Source: Arthrobacter sp. Bi26 (lineage in GTDB: Bacteria > Actinomycetota > Actinomycetes > Actinomycetales > Micrococcaceae). Taken from it: a stretch of 64,000 nucleotides of DNA. Where the stretch lies: positions 1 through 64,000 of the forward strand of contig NZ_CAKKMF010000001.1 in assembly GCF_918697925.1 (NCBI RefSeq), given 5' to 3'. Positions 34,092 to 42,204 of the stretch are shown in pieces. Each line of letters begins with the position of its first letter. Within the stretch, counting starts at the first letter, position 1. The notes beneath the pieces are model-generated. The model made no database searches. It saw only the letters and a list, made by a program, of their open reading frames with translations, and had not been told where the DNA came from. A program made the position numbers and the translations under genes.

Positions 34092-34364
34092 ATGTGCCGA
34101 AACATCCGGACCCTCCACAATTTTGAGCCCCACGCGACCACCGCCGAGGTGGAGGCCGCAGCGCTGCAATACGTGCGCAAGATCAGTGGCAGCACGAAGC
34201 CGTCCAAAGCCAACGAAGAGGCCTTCAACCGGGCTGTGCATGAGGTTGCCCACGCGACGCAGCACCTGCTCGACTCCCTCGTGACCCACGCCCCCGCAAA
34301 GGACCGCGGGGAGGAAGCCGCCAAGGCCAAAGCCCGCGCTGCCGTCCGCTACGGCGCGGCCTGA
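34092..34364 (+). CDS. DUF2277 family protein
   Basis: 90 residues. It has the family start MCRNIRTLHNFEPHATTAEV, followed by ALQYVRKISGSTKPS. A small soluble helical protein of unknown function, common in actinobacteria. It is convergent with copA, with 27 nt between the stops. Confidence 0.85.
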   Translation: MCRNIRTLHNFEPHATTAEVEAAALQYVRKISGSTKPSKANEEAFNRAVHEVAHATQHLLDSLVTHAPAKDRGEEAAKAKARAAVRYGAA

Positions 34365-34391
34365 GGCAGTGGCGCCAGGGGCGGGACCGGC

Positions 34392-36689
34392 TTAGCGGCC
34401 GAAGCTGCGCAGCCGCAGCGAGTTGGCCACCACCAGCACCGAACTGGCGGCCATTGCGGCGCCGGCGATCATCGGGTTGAGCAGGCCCAGGGCTGCCACC
34501 GGAATGCCCACGGCGTTGTAGAAGAACGCCCAGAAAAGGTTCGTCTTGATGGTGCCCAGCGTCCGGCGGGAGAGCTCGATCGCCTGCGCCACCTGCCCGA
34601 GGTCGTTGCCCATCACCGTCAGATCGGCGGCCTCGATGGCGACGTCGGTGCCGGAGCCCATAGCGATGCCCAGGTCCGCCTGCGCTAGCGCCGCGGCGTC
34701 GTTGACGCCGTCCCCGGCCATCGCCACAGTGGCGCCCGCCGCTTGCAGCTTCCGCACGGCGTCGACCTTGCCCTCCGGGAGTACACCCGCGAAGACGTCG
34801 TCCGGGCTGATCCCGACGGCGGCCGCCACCTGCGCGGCCACGGCGGCGTTGTCACCGGTCAGCAGGATCGGCCGGAGCCCGAGTTCCCGGAACCGGGCGA
34901 CCGCGGCTGCGGAGCCGGGCTTGAGGGTGTCCCGCAGGCGGATGATGCCGGCGGGTTCGCCGTCAACGGCAACCCAGATGGCCGTGGCGCCCGAGTCTTC
35001 GGCAGTGCCCAGCGCCTCCCGCTGCGCCGGGGCCGGGGCGATGCCGAGCTCCAGCAGCCAGCCGGTGCGCCCCGCGGTTACCCGCCGTCCGTCCACGGTG
35101 CCCTGGACGCCGCCGCCGGGCGCGGAACGGAAGCCGGCGACGGCGGGGTGGCCGGCGCCGTCGTTGTTCAAGCCCTCCGCGGCCAAAGCCGCAGCGGCGA
35201 TGGCCCGGGCGATCGGGTGCTCGGAGGCGTTTTCCACTGCCCCCGCGAGGCGCAGGACCTCGGCTTCGCTGTGCGGTCCGAAGCTGTGGATGCCGTCCAC
35301 GGCGAGCCGGCCGGTGGTGACGGTTCCGGTCTTGTCCAGCAGGATCGTGTCCACCGTCCGGGTGTCCTCGAGGACCTGCGGCCCCTTGATCAGGATGCCG
35401 AGCTGGGCGCCGCGGCCGGTTCCCGTGAGCAGCCCCACCGGTGTGGCCAGCCCCAGGGCGCAGGGGCAGGCGATGACCAGCACAGCGACGGCGGCGGTGA
35501 AGGCGGCCCGGACCTCGTCGGGGCCCATGGCCGGTGCGGCCGCCATCAGCCAGGCCCCGAAGGTGAGGGCGGCGATGGCCAGGACGACCGGTACGAAGAC
35601 GGCGCTGATGCGGTCTGCGAGCCGGGCGATGGGTGCTTTTCCGGTCTGCGCCGCAGAGACGAGGCGCCCCATTTGGGCCAGCGTGGTTTCGGACCCGACG
35701 CGGGTGGCGCGGACCAGCAGCCGGCCGGAGGTGTTGATGGTGGCCCCGGTGACTTGGCTGTCCGGGCCAACTTCCACCGGTACGGATTCGCCGGTCACAA
35801 GGGAGGCGTCCACGGCCGAGGAGCCGTCGATGACCACGCCGTCGGTGGCGATCTTCTCGCCGGGGCGGACCACCATCACATCTCCGACGGCCAGCTGGTC
35901 GGCCGGGATCTTGTGCTCGGTGCCGTGGCGCAGGATCGTCGCGTCCTTTGCCCCCAGGTCCAGCAGGGCCCTGAGGGCGTCGCCGGCCTTCCGTTTGGCA
36001 TTGGCCTCGAGGTAGCGGCCAAGGAGCAGGAACGTGGTGACCACGGATGCGACCTCGAAATACAGGCCGCCGGAGCTCATGCCCTCCGCTGCCGGGTGTG
36101 CGGTCATGCGCGGGTCGGCTAGGAGCTGGCCGGCCGAGAACGCGTAGGCAGCAATCACGCCGATTGATACCAGGGTGTCCATGGTCGAGGCCAGGTGCCG
36201 GGCGTTTGCTGCCGCGGCGCGGTGAAACGGCCACGCCGCCCAGGTGACCACCGGCAGGGCAAGGACGGCGGCTGTCCAGCCCCAGTTCGGGAACTGCAGC
36301 GCCGGGATCATCGAGATCGCGAACACCGGCACGGTGAGCGCGGCTGCCGCGGCGAGCCGCGGGCGGAGTGAGGGTGCGGCTGAGCCAGTCGGAACCCCGG
36401 TGGTGGCCGGGAGTTCTGCGGGCTCAACCGGTGTGCCCGGATACTTGGGGGACCGGATCGTGGCCTTGTAGCCAGCGGCCGCGACCGTGGCGGTGATTTG
36501 GTCGTCGGTAATGTCCGCCGGGACGCTGACACGGGCGGACTCGAGGGGCAGGTTGACGCTGGCCTCGACGCCGTCGAGCTTTCCGAGCCTGCGCTCGACC
36601 CGGTTGACGCAGGAGGCGCAGGTCATGCCCTCGATATCGAGGTCAATGACCCGGCTTCCGGCCTGGTCCAACAACTGCTCGCTGCTCAC
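34392..36689 (-). CDS. copA: Copper-translocating P-type ATPase
   Basis: 765 residues. The N-terminal HMA domain has GMTCASC (C24, C27). Eight membrane helices include the transport motif CPC (VIACPCALGLATPVG). The phosphorylation site is LLDKTGTVTTG, the N-domain has EHPIA and the hinge reads GDGVNDAAAL. The CPC motif and the CsoR/CopZ neighbours indicate Cu(I) export. It is the last gene of csoR-copZ-copA on the minus strand, 73 nt after copZ. Confidence 0.92.
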   Translation of the reverse strand: MSSEQLLDQAGSRVIDLDIEGMTCASCVNRVERRLGKLDGVEASVNLPLESARVSVPADITDDQITATVAAAGYKATIRSPKYPGTPVEPAELPATTGVPTGSAAPSLRPRLAAAAALTVPVFAISMIPALQFPNWGWTAAVLALPVVTWAAWPFHRAAAANARHLASTMDTLVSIGVIAAYAFSAGQLLADPRMTAHPAAEGMSSGGLYFEVASVVTTFLLLGRYLEANAKRKAGDALRALLDLGAKDATILRHGTEHKIPADQLAVGDVMVVRPGEKIATDGVVIDGSSAVDASLVTGESVPVEVGPDSQVTGATINTSGRLLVRATRVGSETTLAQMGRLVSAAQTGKAPIARLADRISAVFVPVVLAIAALTFGAWLMAAAPAMGPDEVRAAFTAAVAVLVIACPCALGLATPVGLLTGTGRGAQLGILIKGPQVLEDTRTVDTILLDKTGTVTTGRLAVDGIHSFGPHSEAEVLRLAGAVENASEHPIARAIAAAALAAEGLNNDGAGHPAVAGFRSAPGGGVQGTVDGRRVTAGRTGWLLELGIAPAPAQREALGTAEDSGATAIWVAVDGEPAGIIRLRDTLKPGSAAAVARFRELGLRPILLTGDNAAVAAQVAAAVGISPDDVFAGVLPEGKVDAVRKLQAAGATVAMAGDGVNDAAALAQADLGIAMGSGTDVAIEAADLTVMGNDLGQVAQAIELSRRTLGTIKTNLFWAFFYNAVGIPVAALGLLNPMIAGAAMAASSVLVVANSLRLRSFGR

Positions 36690-36762
36690 GGCGTCCTTCT
36701 TTTCCCGTCGATGCCCTGTCTGCCGTTGGCCGGCGTCTGCCGTCCGCCGGCGCGAACGTCAC

Positions 36763-36993
36763 TCAGGCTTCGCTGGCGACCATGAGGTAGCCGGCCTCGG
36801 CGACGGCCTCGCCGATCTCGGAGGACGACAGTGTCTCGCTGGAGGTGATCGTGACGGTGGAGATGCCCCCGGCCTTGAGATCGACGTCGACCTTTTCGAC
36901 GCCGGAGAGCGCCTCAAGTTCTTCGCTGACGGAGGACACGCAGTGGCCGCAGGTCATGCCGGAAACGTTGACGGTGGTGGAAACGGTGGCCAT
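36763..36993 (-). CDS. copZ: Copper chaperone, HMA domain
   Basis: 76 residues, a single heavy-metal-associated domain with VSGMTCGHCVSSV (C15, C18) and the usual beta-alpha-beta-beta-alpha-beta layout. It carries Cu(I) to CopA. ATG 36993 follows a GGAG ribosome binding site and is preferred over upstream in-frame starts, which would add unrelated Pro/Cys-containing residues. It lies between csoR and copA, in the same direction. Confidence 0.9.
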   Translation of the reverse strand: MATVSTTVNVSGMTCGHCVSSVSEELEALSGVEKVDVDLKAGGISTVTITSSETLSSSEIGEAVAEAGYLMVASEA

Positions 36994-37060
36994 GGCGTGC
37001 TCCTTGTCGCTGGGCAGGTGGTGGTTCCCCGGCCCGGTGGTGTGGTGGGTGATGCAGGTC

Positions 37061-37438
37061 CTAGCGCAGGAGGCGTCCGATTGCATCGGTGGCTTCCTTG
37101 ACTTTGAAATCGATGGCCTCGGCCCGAAGCTCCGGATCCGGCTCGGCGGCGGCGCCGACAACGCAGTGCCCGATGTGCTCCTCGACGAGCCCCAGGCTCA
37201 CCGCGTGCAGGGCCTTGGTGACGGCGGCGACCTGAGTGAGGATGTCGATGCAGTACTTGTCCTCGTCAACCATCCGGGCGATGCCGCGGACCTGCCCTTC
37301 GATCCGCTTGAGCCGGCGAAGGTAGGCATCCTTGTTGGCCGTGTAGCCGTGCTGCTCGTGGGGCGCTGTGTCCAAGCTCAACGGGTCCAAGCTCGACGGG
37401 TCCGGGCGCGCCGTGCCGGGGACTTCTGACTCGCTCAT
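37061..37438 (-). CDS. csoR: CsoR-type copper-sensing repressor
   Basis: 125 residues, all-helical DUF156 family. The Cu(I) ligands are in place: Cys in DKYCIDIL, His and Cys in EEHIGHCV. The N-terminal ~35 residues are a low-complexity extension containing a duplicated LDPSSLDPLSLD-like stretch; the conserved part starts at AYLRRLKRIEGQVRGI. It represses the csoR-copZ-copA operon until Cu(I) binds. A matching GC-rich palindrome lies 12 nt upstream of the start codon. Confidence 0.9.
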   Translation of the reverse strand: MSESEVPGTARPDPSSLDPLSLDTAPHEQHGYTANKDAYLRRLKRIEGQVRGIARMVDEDKYCIDILTQVAAVTKALHAVSLGLVEEHIGHCVVGAAAEPDPELRAEAIDFKVKEATDAIGRLLR

Positions 37439-37449
37439 GCCCCCAACAT

Positions 37450-37466
37450 ATACCCCCTAGGGGTAT
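37450..37466. promoter_or_regulatory. CsoR operator
   Basis: ATACCCC-CTA-GGGGTAT is a perfect palindrome of the CsoR operator type (TACCCC/GGGGTA core). It sits just upstream of csoR, where it would overlap the promoter of the copper operon. Confidence 0.75.
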
Positions 37467-37522
37467 GTTTCAAGCCTGCGCGCGGGCTTGCGGGGAATCT
37501 GGAACGTTGCGCAAATTAAAGA

Positions 37523-37561
37523 GCTCCGGAGTGCGTTATTGGGGGATACGCACTCCGGAGC
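37523..37561 (-). terminator. Terminator of the universal stress protein gene
   Basis: Arms GCTCCGGAGTGCGT (37523-37536) and ACGCACTCCGGAGC (37548-37561) form a perfect 14-bp stem. Read on the minus strand it is followed shortly by TTTAATTT, giving a classical intrinsic terminator downstream of the usp gene and before the csoR promoter. Confidence 0.75.
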
Positions 37562-37570
37562 AGCTATAGG

Positions 37571-37592
37571 GTAGGCGGTTCGTCCCGCCTAC
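37571..37592 (-). promoter_or_regulatory. Second hairpin 3' of the usp gene
   Basis: GTAGGCGG (37571-37578) pairs perfectly with CCGCCTAC (37585-37592), loop TTCGTC. It lies between the usp stop and the main terminator hairpin. It may protect the mRNA 3' end or add to termination. Confidence 0.4.
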
Positions 37593-37652
37593 ACATCGAG
37601 CTTACTTGGCGGTAGTGGGATAACACCAGCACTCCGAATAAGTACTTTCGCT

Positions 37653-38138
37653 TTATTTTCTACCCGCCGGAACGATGAGGATCGGACGTTCCTGATGGTG
37701 GCTCAGCCATGCCGCCACAGAGCCGTTGAGCGCAGCGGAAATGCGGTGGCCGATGCCGCGTTCGGGGGTCCCCACCACAATCATGCGCGCGTTGGCGTCC
37801 GCGGCCAGCCTGCCGATCGCCCGGGCGGGGTCCCCGGCCAGGGTGCGCAGTGTCCAGTCGATCCCCAGGCCTGCGCAGTGTGCCTCAATGGCCGAACGCA
37901 ACTCCTGGGTGGTCTCCCGGATCCGGGCGTCGTCCGCGTCCGGATGCAGCGACAGGCGGTGCGCGGACCGCGCCGGATCCCACTCCACGAGGTAGCTTGC
38001 CTCATCCACGTAGGCGCAGATCATGGGCGCGGCCAGGGTCTTCGCAAGGGATGCCGCCAGCTGCAGCACCTCGGGATGCTGCCCCGGAACCACGCCCACC
38101 ACGAGGGGCGCCGGGCCGTCGGCGGAGTCGTCAGACAT
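37653..38138 (-). CDS. Universal stress protein (UspA family)
   Basis: 161 residues, a single Usp domain. The ATP-binding pattern is visible: G-T-P-E-R-G-I-G then NGSVAAWLSHHQERPILIVP at the C-terminus. The N-terminal strand is LVVGVVPG. Usp proteins support survival under starvation or redox stress by unknown means. It is upstream of the copper operon on the same strand but separated from it by a terminator. Confidence 0.87.
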   Translation of the reverse strand: MSDDSADGPAPLVVGVVPGQHPEVLQLAASLAKTLAAPMICAYVDEASYLVEWDPARSAHRLSLHPDADDARIRETTQELRSAIEAHCAGLGIDWTLRTLAGDPARAIGRLAADANARMIVVGTPERGIGHRISAALNGSVAAWLSHHQERPILIVPAGRK

Positions 38139-38289
38139 ACTTCATTCTGGCGCCGGGGTGCCGCCCTGAACAGGGGCTTACTTCCCGTTCCCGCAGCTCG
38201 GGACGGCGCTGGCGCAGTTTGCCGGGGAATCCCTTGAACAGCCCGGGGACGGGGCCTACGGTTGAAGAACACAGGAGGAGGTGGCCGCC

Positions 38290-38502
38290 GTGGAGATCTA
38301 CATGTGGTGGTTGGATCTGGATTTGGCGAGCAAAGAATGGCTTCGGGAAAATCTCCGGACCGTCGAACTGCCCGAGGCCGTGCAGCGGGGGATAGCCGCC
38401 GCCGGCGGCCCCAGTCCCGCTGAATCGTCCGCCGGCGGCGCCGCAGTTTTGACGGCTGCGGACTGGGACTTCATCGAGACGCAGTCGGAGTTCGTCGACT
38501 GA
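38290..38502 (+). CDS. Small hypothetical protein, 70 aa
   Basis: The frame begins at GTG 38290, about 6 nt after a GGAGGTGG Shine-Dalgarno; GTG 38281 is too close to it. The protein starts VEIYMWWLDLDLASKEWLRE and ends with ADWDFIETQSEFVD, with a Gly/Ala/Ser-rich middle. It is acidic and Trp-rich. No known domain. The good ribosome binding site and compositional bias support it as real. Confidence 0.55.
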   Translation: MEIYMWWLDLDLASKEWLRENLRTVELPEAVQRGIAAAGGPSPAESSAGGAAVLTAADWDFIETQSEFVD

Positions 38503-38578
38503 CACGCGCCACGGTACCCCCGTCGGCGCCGGGAGAAAACCATTGCGGCCTTCCGGCGGGGATGGTTGCATGGGACGC

Positions 38579-39694
38579 ATGGCTACTGCAGAGAGTTATG
38601 TCCTGGCGATCGGGACCAAGAAGGGCCTTTGGCTGGCGACCAGCCCGGACCGGAGGCACTGGTCCTTGTCCGGGCCGCATTTTCTGATGAGTGAGGTGCC
38701 CAGCATCGGCATCGATACCCGCGATGGCAGGACCCGGATCCTGGTGGGGGTCCGCTCCGAGCACTGGGGTCCCACGGTTTTTCACTCCGATGACCTGGGC
38801 GGAACTTGGAGCGAACCCGAAAACGGCGCCATCACGTTCCCCGACGGCACCGAGGCCGCCTTGGAACGGATCTGGCAGATCCACCCGGACGCCGACTCCC
38901 GCCCGGGCGTCGTGTGGGCAGGATGTGAACCGATCTCCGTCTGGAAATCGACCGACGGCGGCGAGCATTTCGAGCTCAACCGCGGCCTCTGGGACCATCC
39001 GCACCGCAGCGAATGGGGCGCAGGTTATGGCGGCGCCGCGGCGCACTCGATCGTCGTTGACCCCACGGGCGAGAAAGTCCACGTTGCCATGAGCACGGGA
39101 GGGGTCTACCGCTCGCTCGACGGCGGCACCTCCTGGGAGCCGCGCAACAAGGGGATTTCCGCCTACTTCATGCCAGACCCCAACCCGGAATTCGGCCAGT
39201 GCGTCCACAAGATCGCGGCCGACGCCGCCGTCGACGGCCGGCTGTACGCGCAAAACCACCACGGCGTGTACCGCAGCGACGACGACGCCGAATCGTGGGA
39301 GTCGATCGCCGAGGGGCTGCCGGCGGACTTCGGTTTTGTGATGCTGACGCATCCGCGCCGGGCCGGTACGGCGTGGGTGATCCCGCTGAAGGCTGACGGC
39401 GAACGGATTCCGCCGGACGGGAAGTTGGCCGTGCACCGGACGGATGACGCCGGCGCCAGCTGGAAACGGCTCGACGCCGGGCTCCCGGATGCCGAGTACA
39501 ACGCAGTGCTGCGCGATGCTGCCAGCGTGGACGGCGCGGAGCCCACGGGCGTCTACTTCGGGACGCGGGGTGGCAGTGTCTACGCCAGCGCCGACGAGGG
39601 CGAACACTTCACCGAAATCGCCTCGCACCTGCCGGACGTGCTGTGCGTGCGGGCGGCCGTGGTTTCCGCGGCTTTGGTGCCGGCGCAGCCGTGA
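38579..39694 (+). CDS. Asp-box (BNR/sialidase-like) beta-propeller protein
   Basis: 371 residues with repeated Asp-box motifs of the S-x-D-x-G-x-x-W type: SDDLGGTWS, STDGGEHFE, SLDGGTSWE, SDDDAESWE, TDDAGASWK, SADEGEHFT. This indicates a six- or seven-bladed propeller like that of sialidases. The N-terminus AIGTKKGLWLATSPDRRHW is typical of a cytoplasmic actinobacterial family. No signal peptide or sialidase catalytic residues are evident, so enzymatic function is doubtful. An upstream ATG (38570) is possible. A MoaD-like gene follows by 16 nt, probably as one operon. Confidence 0.8.
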   Translation: MATAESYVLAIGTKKGLWLATSPDRRHWSLSGPHFLMSEVPSIGIDTRDGRTRILVGVRSEHWGPTVFHSDDLGGTWSEPENGAITFPDGTEAALERIWQIHPDADSRPGVVWAGCEPISVWKSTDGGEHFELNRGLWDHPHRSEWGAGYGGAAAHSIVVDPTGEKVHVAMSTGGVYRSLDGGTSWEPRNKGISAYFMPDPNPEFGQCVHKIAADAAVDGRLYAQNHHGVYRSDDDAESWESIAEGLPADFGFVMLTHPRRAGTAWVIPLKADGERIPPDGKLAVHRTDDAGASWKRLDAGLPDAEYNAVLRDAASVDGAEPTGVYFGTRGGSVYASADEGEHFTEIASHLPDVLCVRAAVVSAALVPAQP

Positions 39695-39710
39695 GGGGAC
39701 GAACAAGCGC

Positions 39711-40037
39711 ATGAACGGCGCCATGGTCGACGGCGACTCCATGCCGGCCGAGTCCGCGATCAGTGTGGTCCTGCCCAGCGTGCTCCAGCCGCTCGCTGGC
39801 GGGCAGTCCATCCTGACTACGCCCGCGGAGGCGGCGGTGACGGTGGAGCGGTTGCTGGATGCGGTGACCGGGGACTATCCGGCGTTGTCGCGGCGGTTGC
39901 GGGACGAGACCGGAGCTGTCCGCCGTTACGTGAATATATACGTCAACGGGAATGAAATCCGGCGGCTGCAGGGCCTGGTGACTGCCGTGGCACCAGGCCA
40001 GGAAGTCCTCATCATCCAGTCAGTGGCGGGAGGCTGA
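39711..40037 (+). CDS. MoaD/ThiS-family ubiquitin-like protein
   Basis: 108 residues with a beta-grasp domain (SVVLPSVLQPLAGG, later TVERLLDAVTGDYPALSRRL, then RRYVNIYVNGNEIRRLQG). It ends in VAGG: the C-terminal Gly-Gly is the part that is adenylated and thiocarboxylated in sulfur carriers. No MoaE, MoeB/ThiF or JAMM peptidase gene is adjacent; its partner is the propeller gene just upstream. Sulfur carrier activity is therefore possible but unproven. Confidence 0.8.
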   Translation: MNGAMVDGDSMPAESAISVVLPSVLQPLAGGQSILTTPAEAAVTVERLLDAVTGDYPALSRRLRDETGAVRRYVNIYVNGNEIRRLQGLVTAVAPGQEVLIIQSVAGG

Positions 40038-40040
40038 GCC

Positions 40041-40277
40041 TCAGGCGACCCGCCAGACGGTGCATTCGTCCGCGTTGATGGCCTTGCGCATGCCCGATTG
40101 GCGGTCCATGATCCAGACGACGCCGATTCCGGGGGCCGTTTCCTGGACGCTGCCGCGGCGGATCACGACGTCGTCGTAGTTCGGGCCCACGCTCAGGCGG
40201 GCCTCGATCTCATCGCCGCGGTGCAGCTGGTCGAGGGTGCGGATACGGGTTACATGGGCTTTGGCTTCCTTCAACAT
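40041..40277 (-). CDS. Small hypothetical protein, 78 aa
   Basis: The start is ATG 40277, preceded by AGGAGG at good spacing on the minus strand. The protein begins MLKEAKAHVTRIRTLDQLHR and contains NYDDVVIRRGSVQETAPGIG, ending in ECTVWRVA. Probably a small beta-rich soluble protein. No family recognised. It is convergent with the MoaD-like gene, their stops 3 nt apart. Confidence 0.6.
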   Translation of the reverse strand: MLKEAKAHVTRIRTLDQLHRGDEIEARLSVGPNYDDVVIRRGSVQETAPGIGVVWIMDRQSGMRKAINADECTVWRVA

Positions 40278-40461
40278 GGCGGGGCCTCCTGACTGGAGCT
40301 GGTGCCTGCTCTTGCCGGCACTTCCAGTGTCCTGCGCCAATGTTGCGTCCGCGTTTCAGCACGGTAAGGGGCCGGTTAGTTTTCGACGGCGCGGCGGTTA
40401 CCGGCCCTCTTTTTCGCCGGCCCCCTTAGTTTGCCGGCCGCCGCACTGCCGGCGGGCGCGC

Positions 40462-42204
40462 TCAGGGGAGTTGTCGTTCCCCCGGGCGCTGGACCCGGAA
40501 CCACCGGTATCCGTAGCGGTCCAGCGGAAGCTCGAAGGCGCCGTCGTCGGAGAGCGGGATGTCCTCGCCGCCGAGCAGGTCCCGGAGCACGGCCCCGGCG
40601 TACGACCGCACCTCGCCGCCCGTCGCGTCCGGACCCGCTGGCCCGCTTTCCTCGCCCTCCTGCGGCGATGCCGCCGCCATCGCGCCCGTCACGGACACCG
40701 ACTCCGCGCCGAAGTTGTGGGCGACAATCACCGTGGAACCGTCCCACGTGCAGCGCTGCAGCAGCACCGCCGGCGAGCCCTGCTTGATGAGTTCGAACCT
40801 GCCCCAGCCGAGCTCGGGACATTCCCGGTAGCGCTGGATCAGCGTCGCGACGAAGTTCCACAGCGAATCGGGATCCCGTTTCGCGGCCGCGGCGTTGATA
40901 TGTGCCGGGCCGAAGGGTCCCTCCACCGGCTGGGCCACGAGGTCCCCGGACGGGGCGGTCGAGAAGCCGCCGTTCGTGGTGTTGTCCCACTGCATGGGGG
41001 AGCGGACGGCCGAGCGGCCCTTCGCCCGCAGGTCCTCGCCCATCCCGATCTCTTCGCCGTAGAAGAGCACCGGGGTGCCCGGCAGCGAGAACATCAGGGA
41101 GTAGACCATGCGGATCCTGGCCGGGTCGCCGCCGAGCATGGTGGGCAGCCGCCGCCGCAGTCCGCGGCCGTACATCTGCATGTCGGGATCTGGGCCGAAG
41201 GCTGCGAAGACCTCGTCGCGTTCGGCATCGCTGAGTTTGTCCAGCGTGAGTTCATCGTGGTTCCGGACGAACATGGCCCATTGGTTGTCAGGATTGATTT
41301 TCGGACGGCTGCTCAGCGTCCGGGCCAGCGGCCGGGCGTCCTGCCGGGCCAGTGACAGGTACATGTTCTGCATCGAGAGAAAATCAAACTGCATGTTCAG
41401 CTCGTTGCCGGCCGGGCCGCCGAAGTACTTCAGCTGTTCCTTGTACGGGAGATTGACCTCGCCGAGCAGCACGGCACTGCCCTGGCGGCGGTTGAGGAAG
41501 CTGCGCAGGGCGCTCAGGTATTGGTGCGGATCGATTCTCGCGGCCTCGTCCTTGGGCTCGCCGAGCAACTCCAGAAAGAAGGGCACCGCATCCAGCCGGA
41601 AGCCGTCCAGGCCCAGCTGCAGCCAGAATCCCATGGACTTCGCGATCTCGTCCCGCACCTTGGAATTCATCACGTTCAAGTCCGGCTGGTGTTTGGCGAA
41701 CATGTGCAGATACCACTCACCGGTGGCCTTGTCCTGGGTCCAGATGGAGGTCTCCTCGCCGGGAAACACCACCTGGTCCGAGGTGTCCGGCGGCGTGTCC
41801 TTCCGCCAGACGTAGTAGTCGCGGTACGGGTTGTCCACGGACTTCCGGGCCTGGACGAACCACGGGTGCCGGTCGGAGGTGTGGTTGATGACAAAGTCCG
41901 CGATCACCCGGATGCCGCGATCGTTGGCGGTGCGGATGAATTCCACCAGGTCCCCCGGGCTCCCCAGCCGGGGGTCCACGCCGTACATGTCGGTGACATC
42001 GTAGCCGTCGTCCCGGTCCGGGGAGGGGTAGAAGGGCATGAGCCAGATGCAGGTAATTCCGAGCGCGGCAAGATAGTCAACGCGCTGGATCAGCCCGCCG
42101 AAGTCTCCGGTGCCGTCGCCGTCGCCGTCGAAGAAAGTCTCCGGGTCCAGGCAGTAGATCACCGCGTTTTTCCACCAGAGGTCAGAGGTTTCGGCGATTC
42201 TCAC
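40462..42204 (-). CDS. GH13 alpha-glucosidase / trehalose synthase-like protein
   Basis: 580 residues of the GH13 family. The (beta/alpha)8 barrel starts VIYCLDPETFFDGDGDG. Catalytic residues are visible: nucleophile D205 (FRLDAV), acid/base E249 (LLGEV) and D317 (RNHDEL). DFVINHTSD and DDGYDVTDMYG are the conserved early regions. The closest look is to trehalose synthase-like proteins. GTG 42204 overlaps the stop of the LLM oxidoreductase gene by 4 nt, so the two are co-translated. The substrate is likely an alpha-glucoside such as trehalose or maltose. Confidence 0.85.
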   Translation of the reverse strand: MRIAETSDLWWKNAVIYCLDPETFFDGDGDGTGDFGGLIQRVDYLAALGITCIWLMPFYPSPDRDDGYDVTDMYGVDPRLGSPGDLVEFIRTANDRGIRVIADFVINHTSDRHPWFVQARKSVDNPYRDYYVWRKDTPPDTSDQVVFPGEETSIWTQDKATGEWYLHMFAKHQPDLNVMNSKVRDEIAKSMGFWLQLGLDGFRLDAVPFFLELLGEPKDEAARIDPHQYLSALRSFLNRRQGSAVLLGEVNLPYKEQLKYFGGPAGNELNMQFDFLSMQNMYLSLARQDARPLARTLSSRPKINPDNQWAMFVRNHDELTLDKLSDAERDEVFAAFGPDPDMQMYGRGLRRRLPTMLGGDPARIRMVYSLMFSLPGTPVLFYGEEIGMGEDLRAKGRSAVRSPMQWDNTTNGGFSTAPSGDLVAQPVEGPFGPAHINAAAAKRDPDSLWNFVATLIQRYRECPELGWGRFELIKQGSPAVLLQRCTWDGSTVIVAHNFGAESVSVTGAMAAASPQEGEESGPAGPDATGGEVRSYAGAVLRDLLGGEDIPLSDDGAFELPLDRYGYRWFRVQRPGERQLP

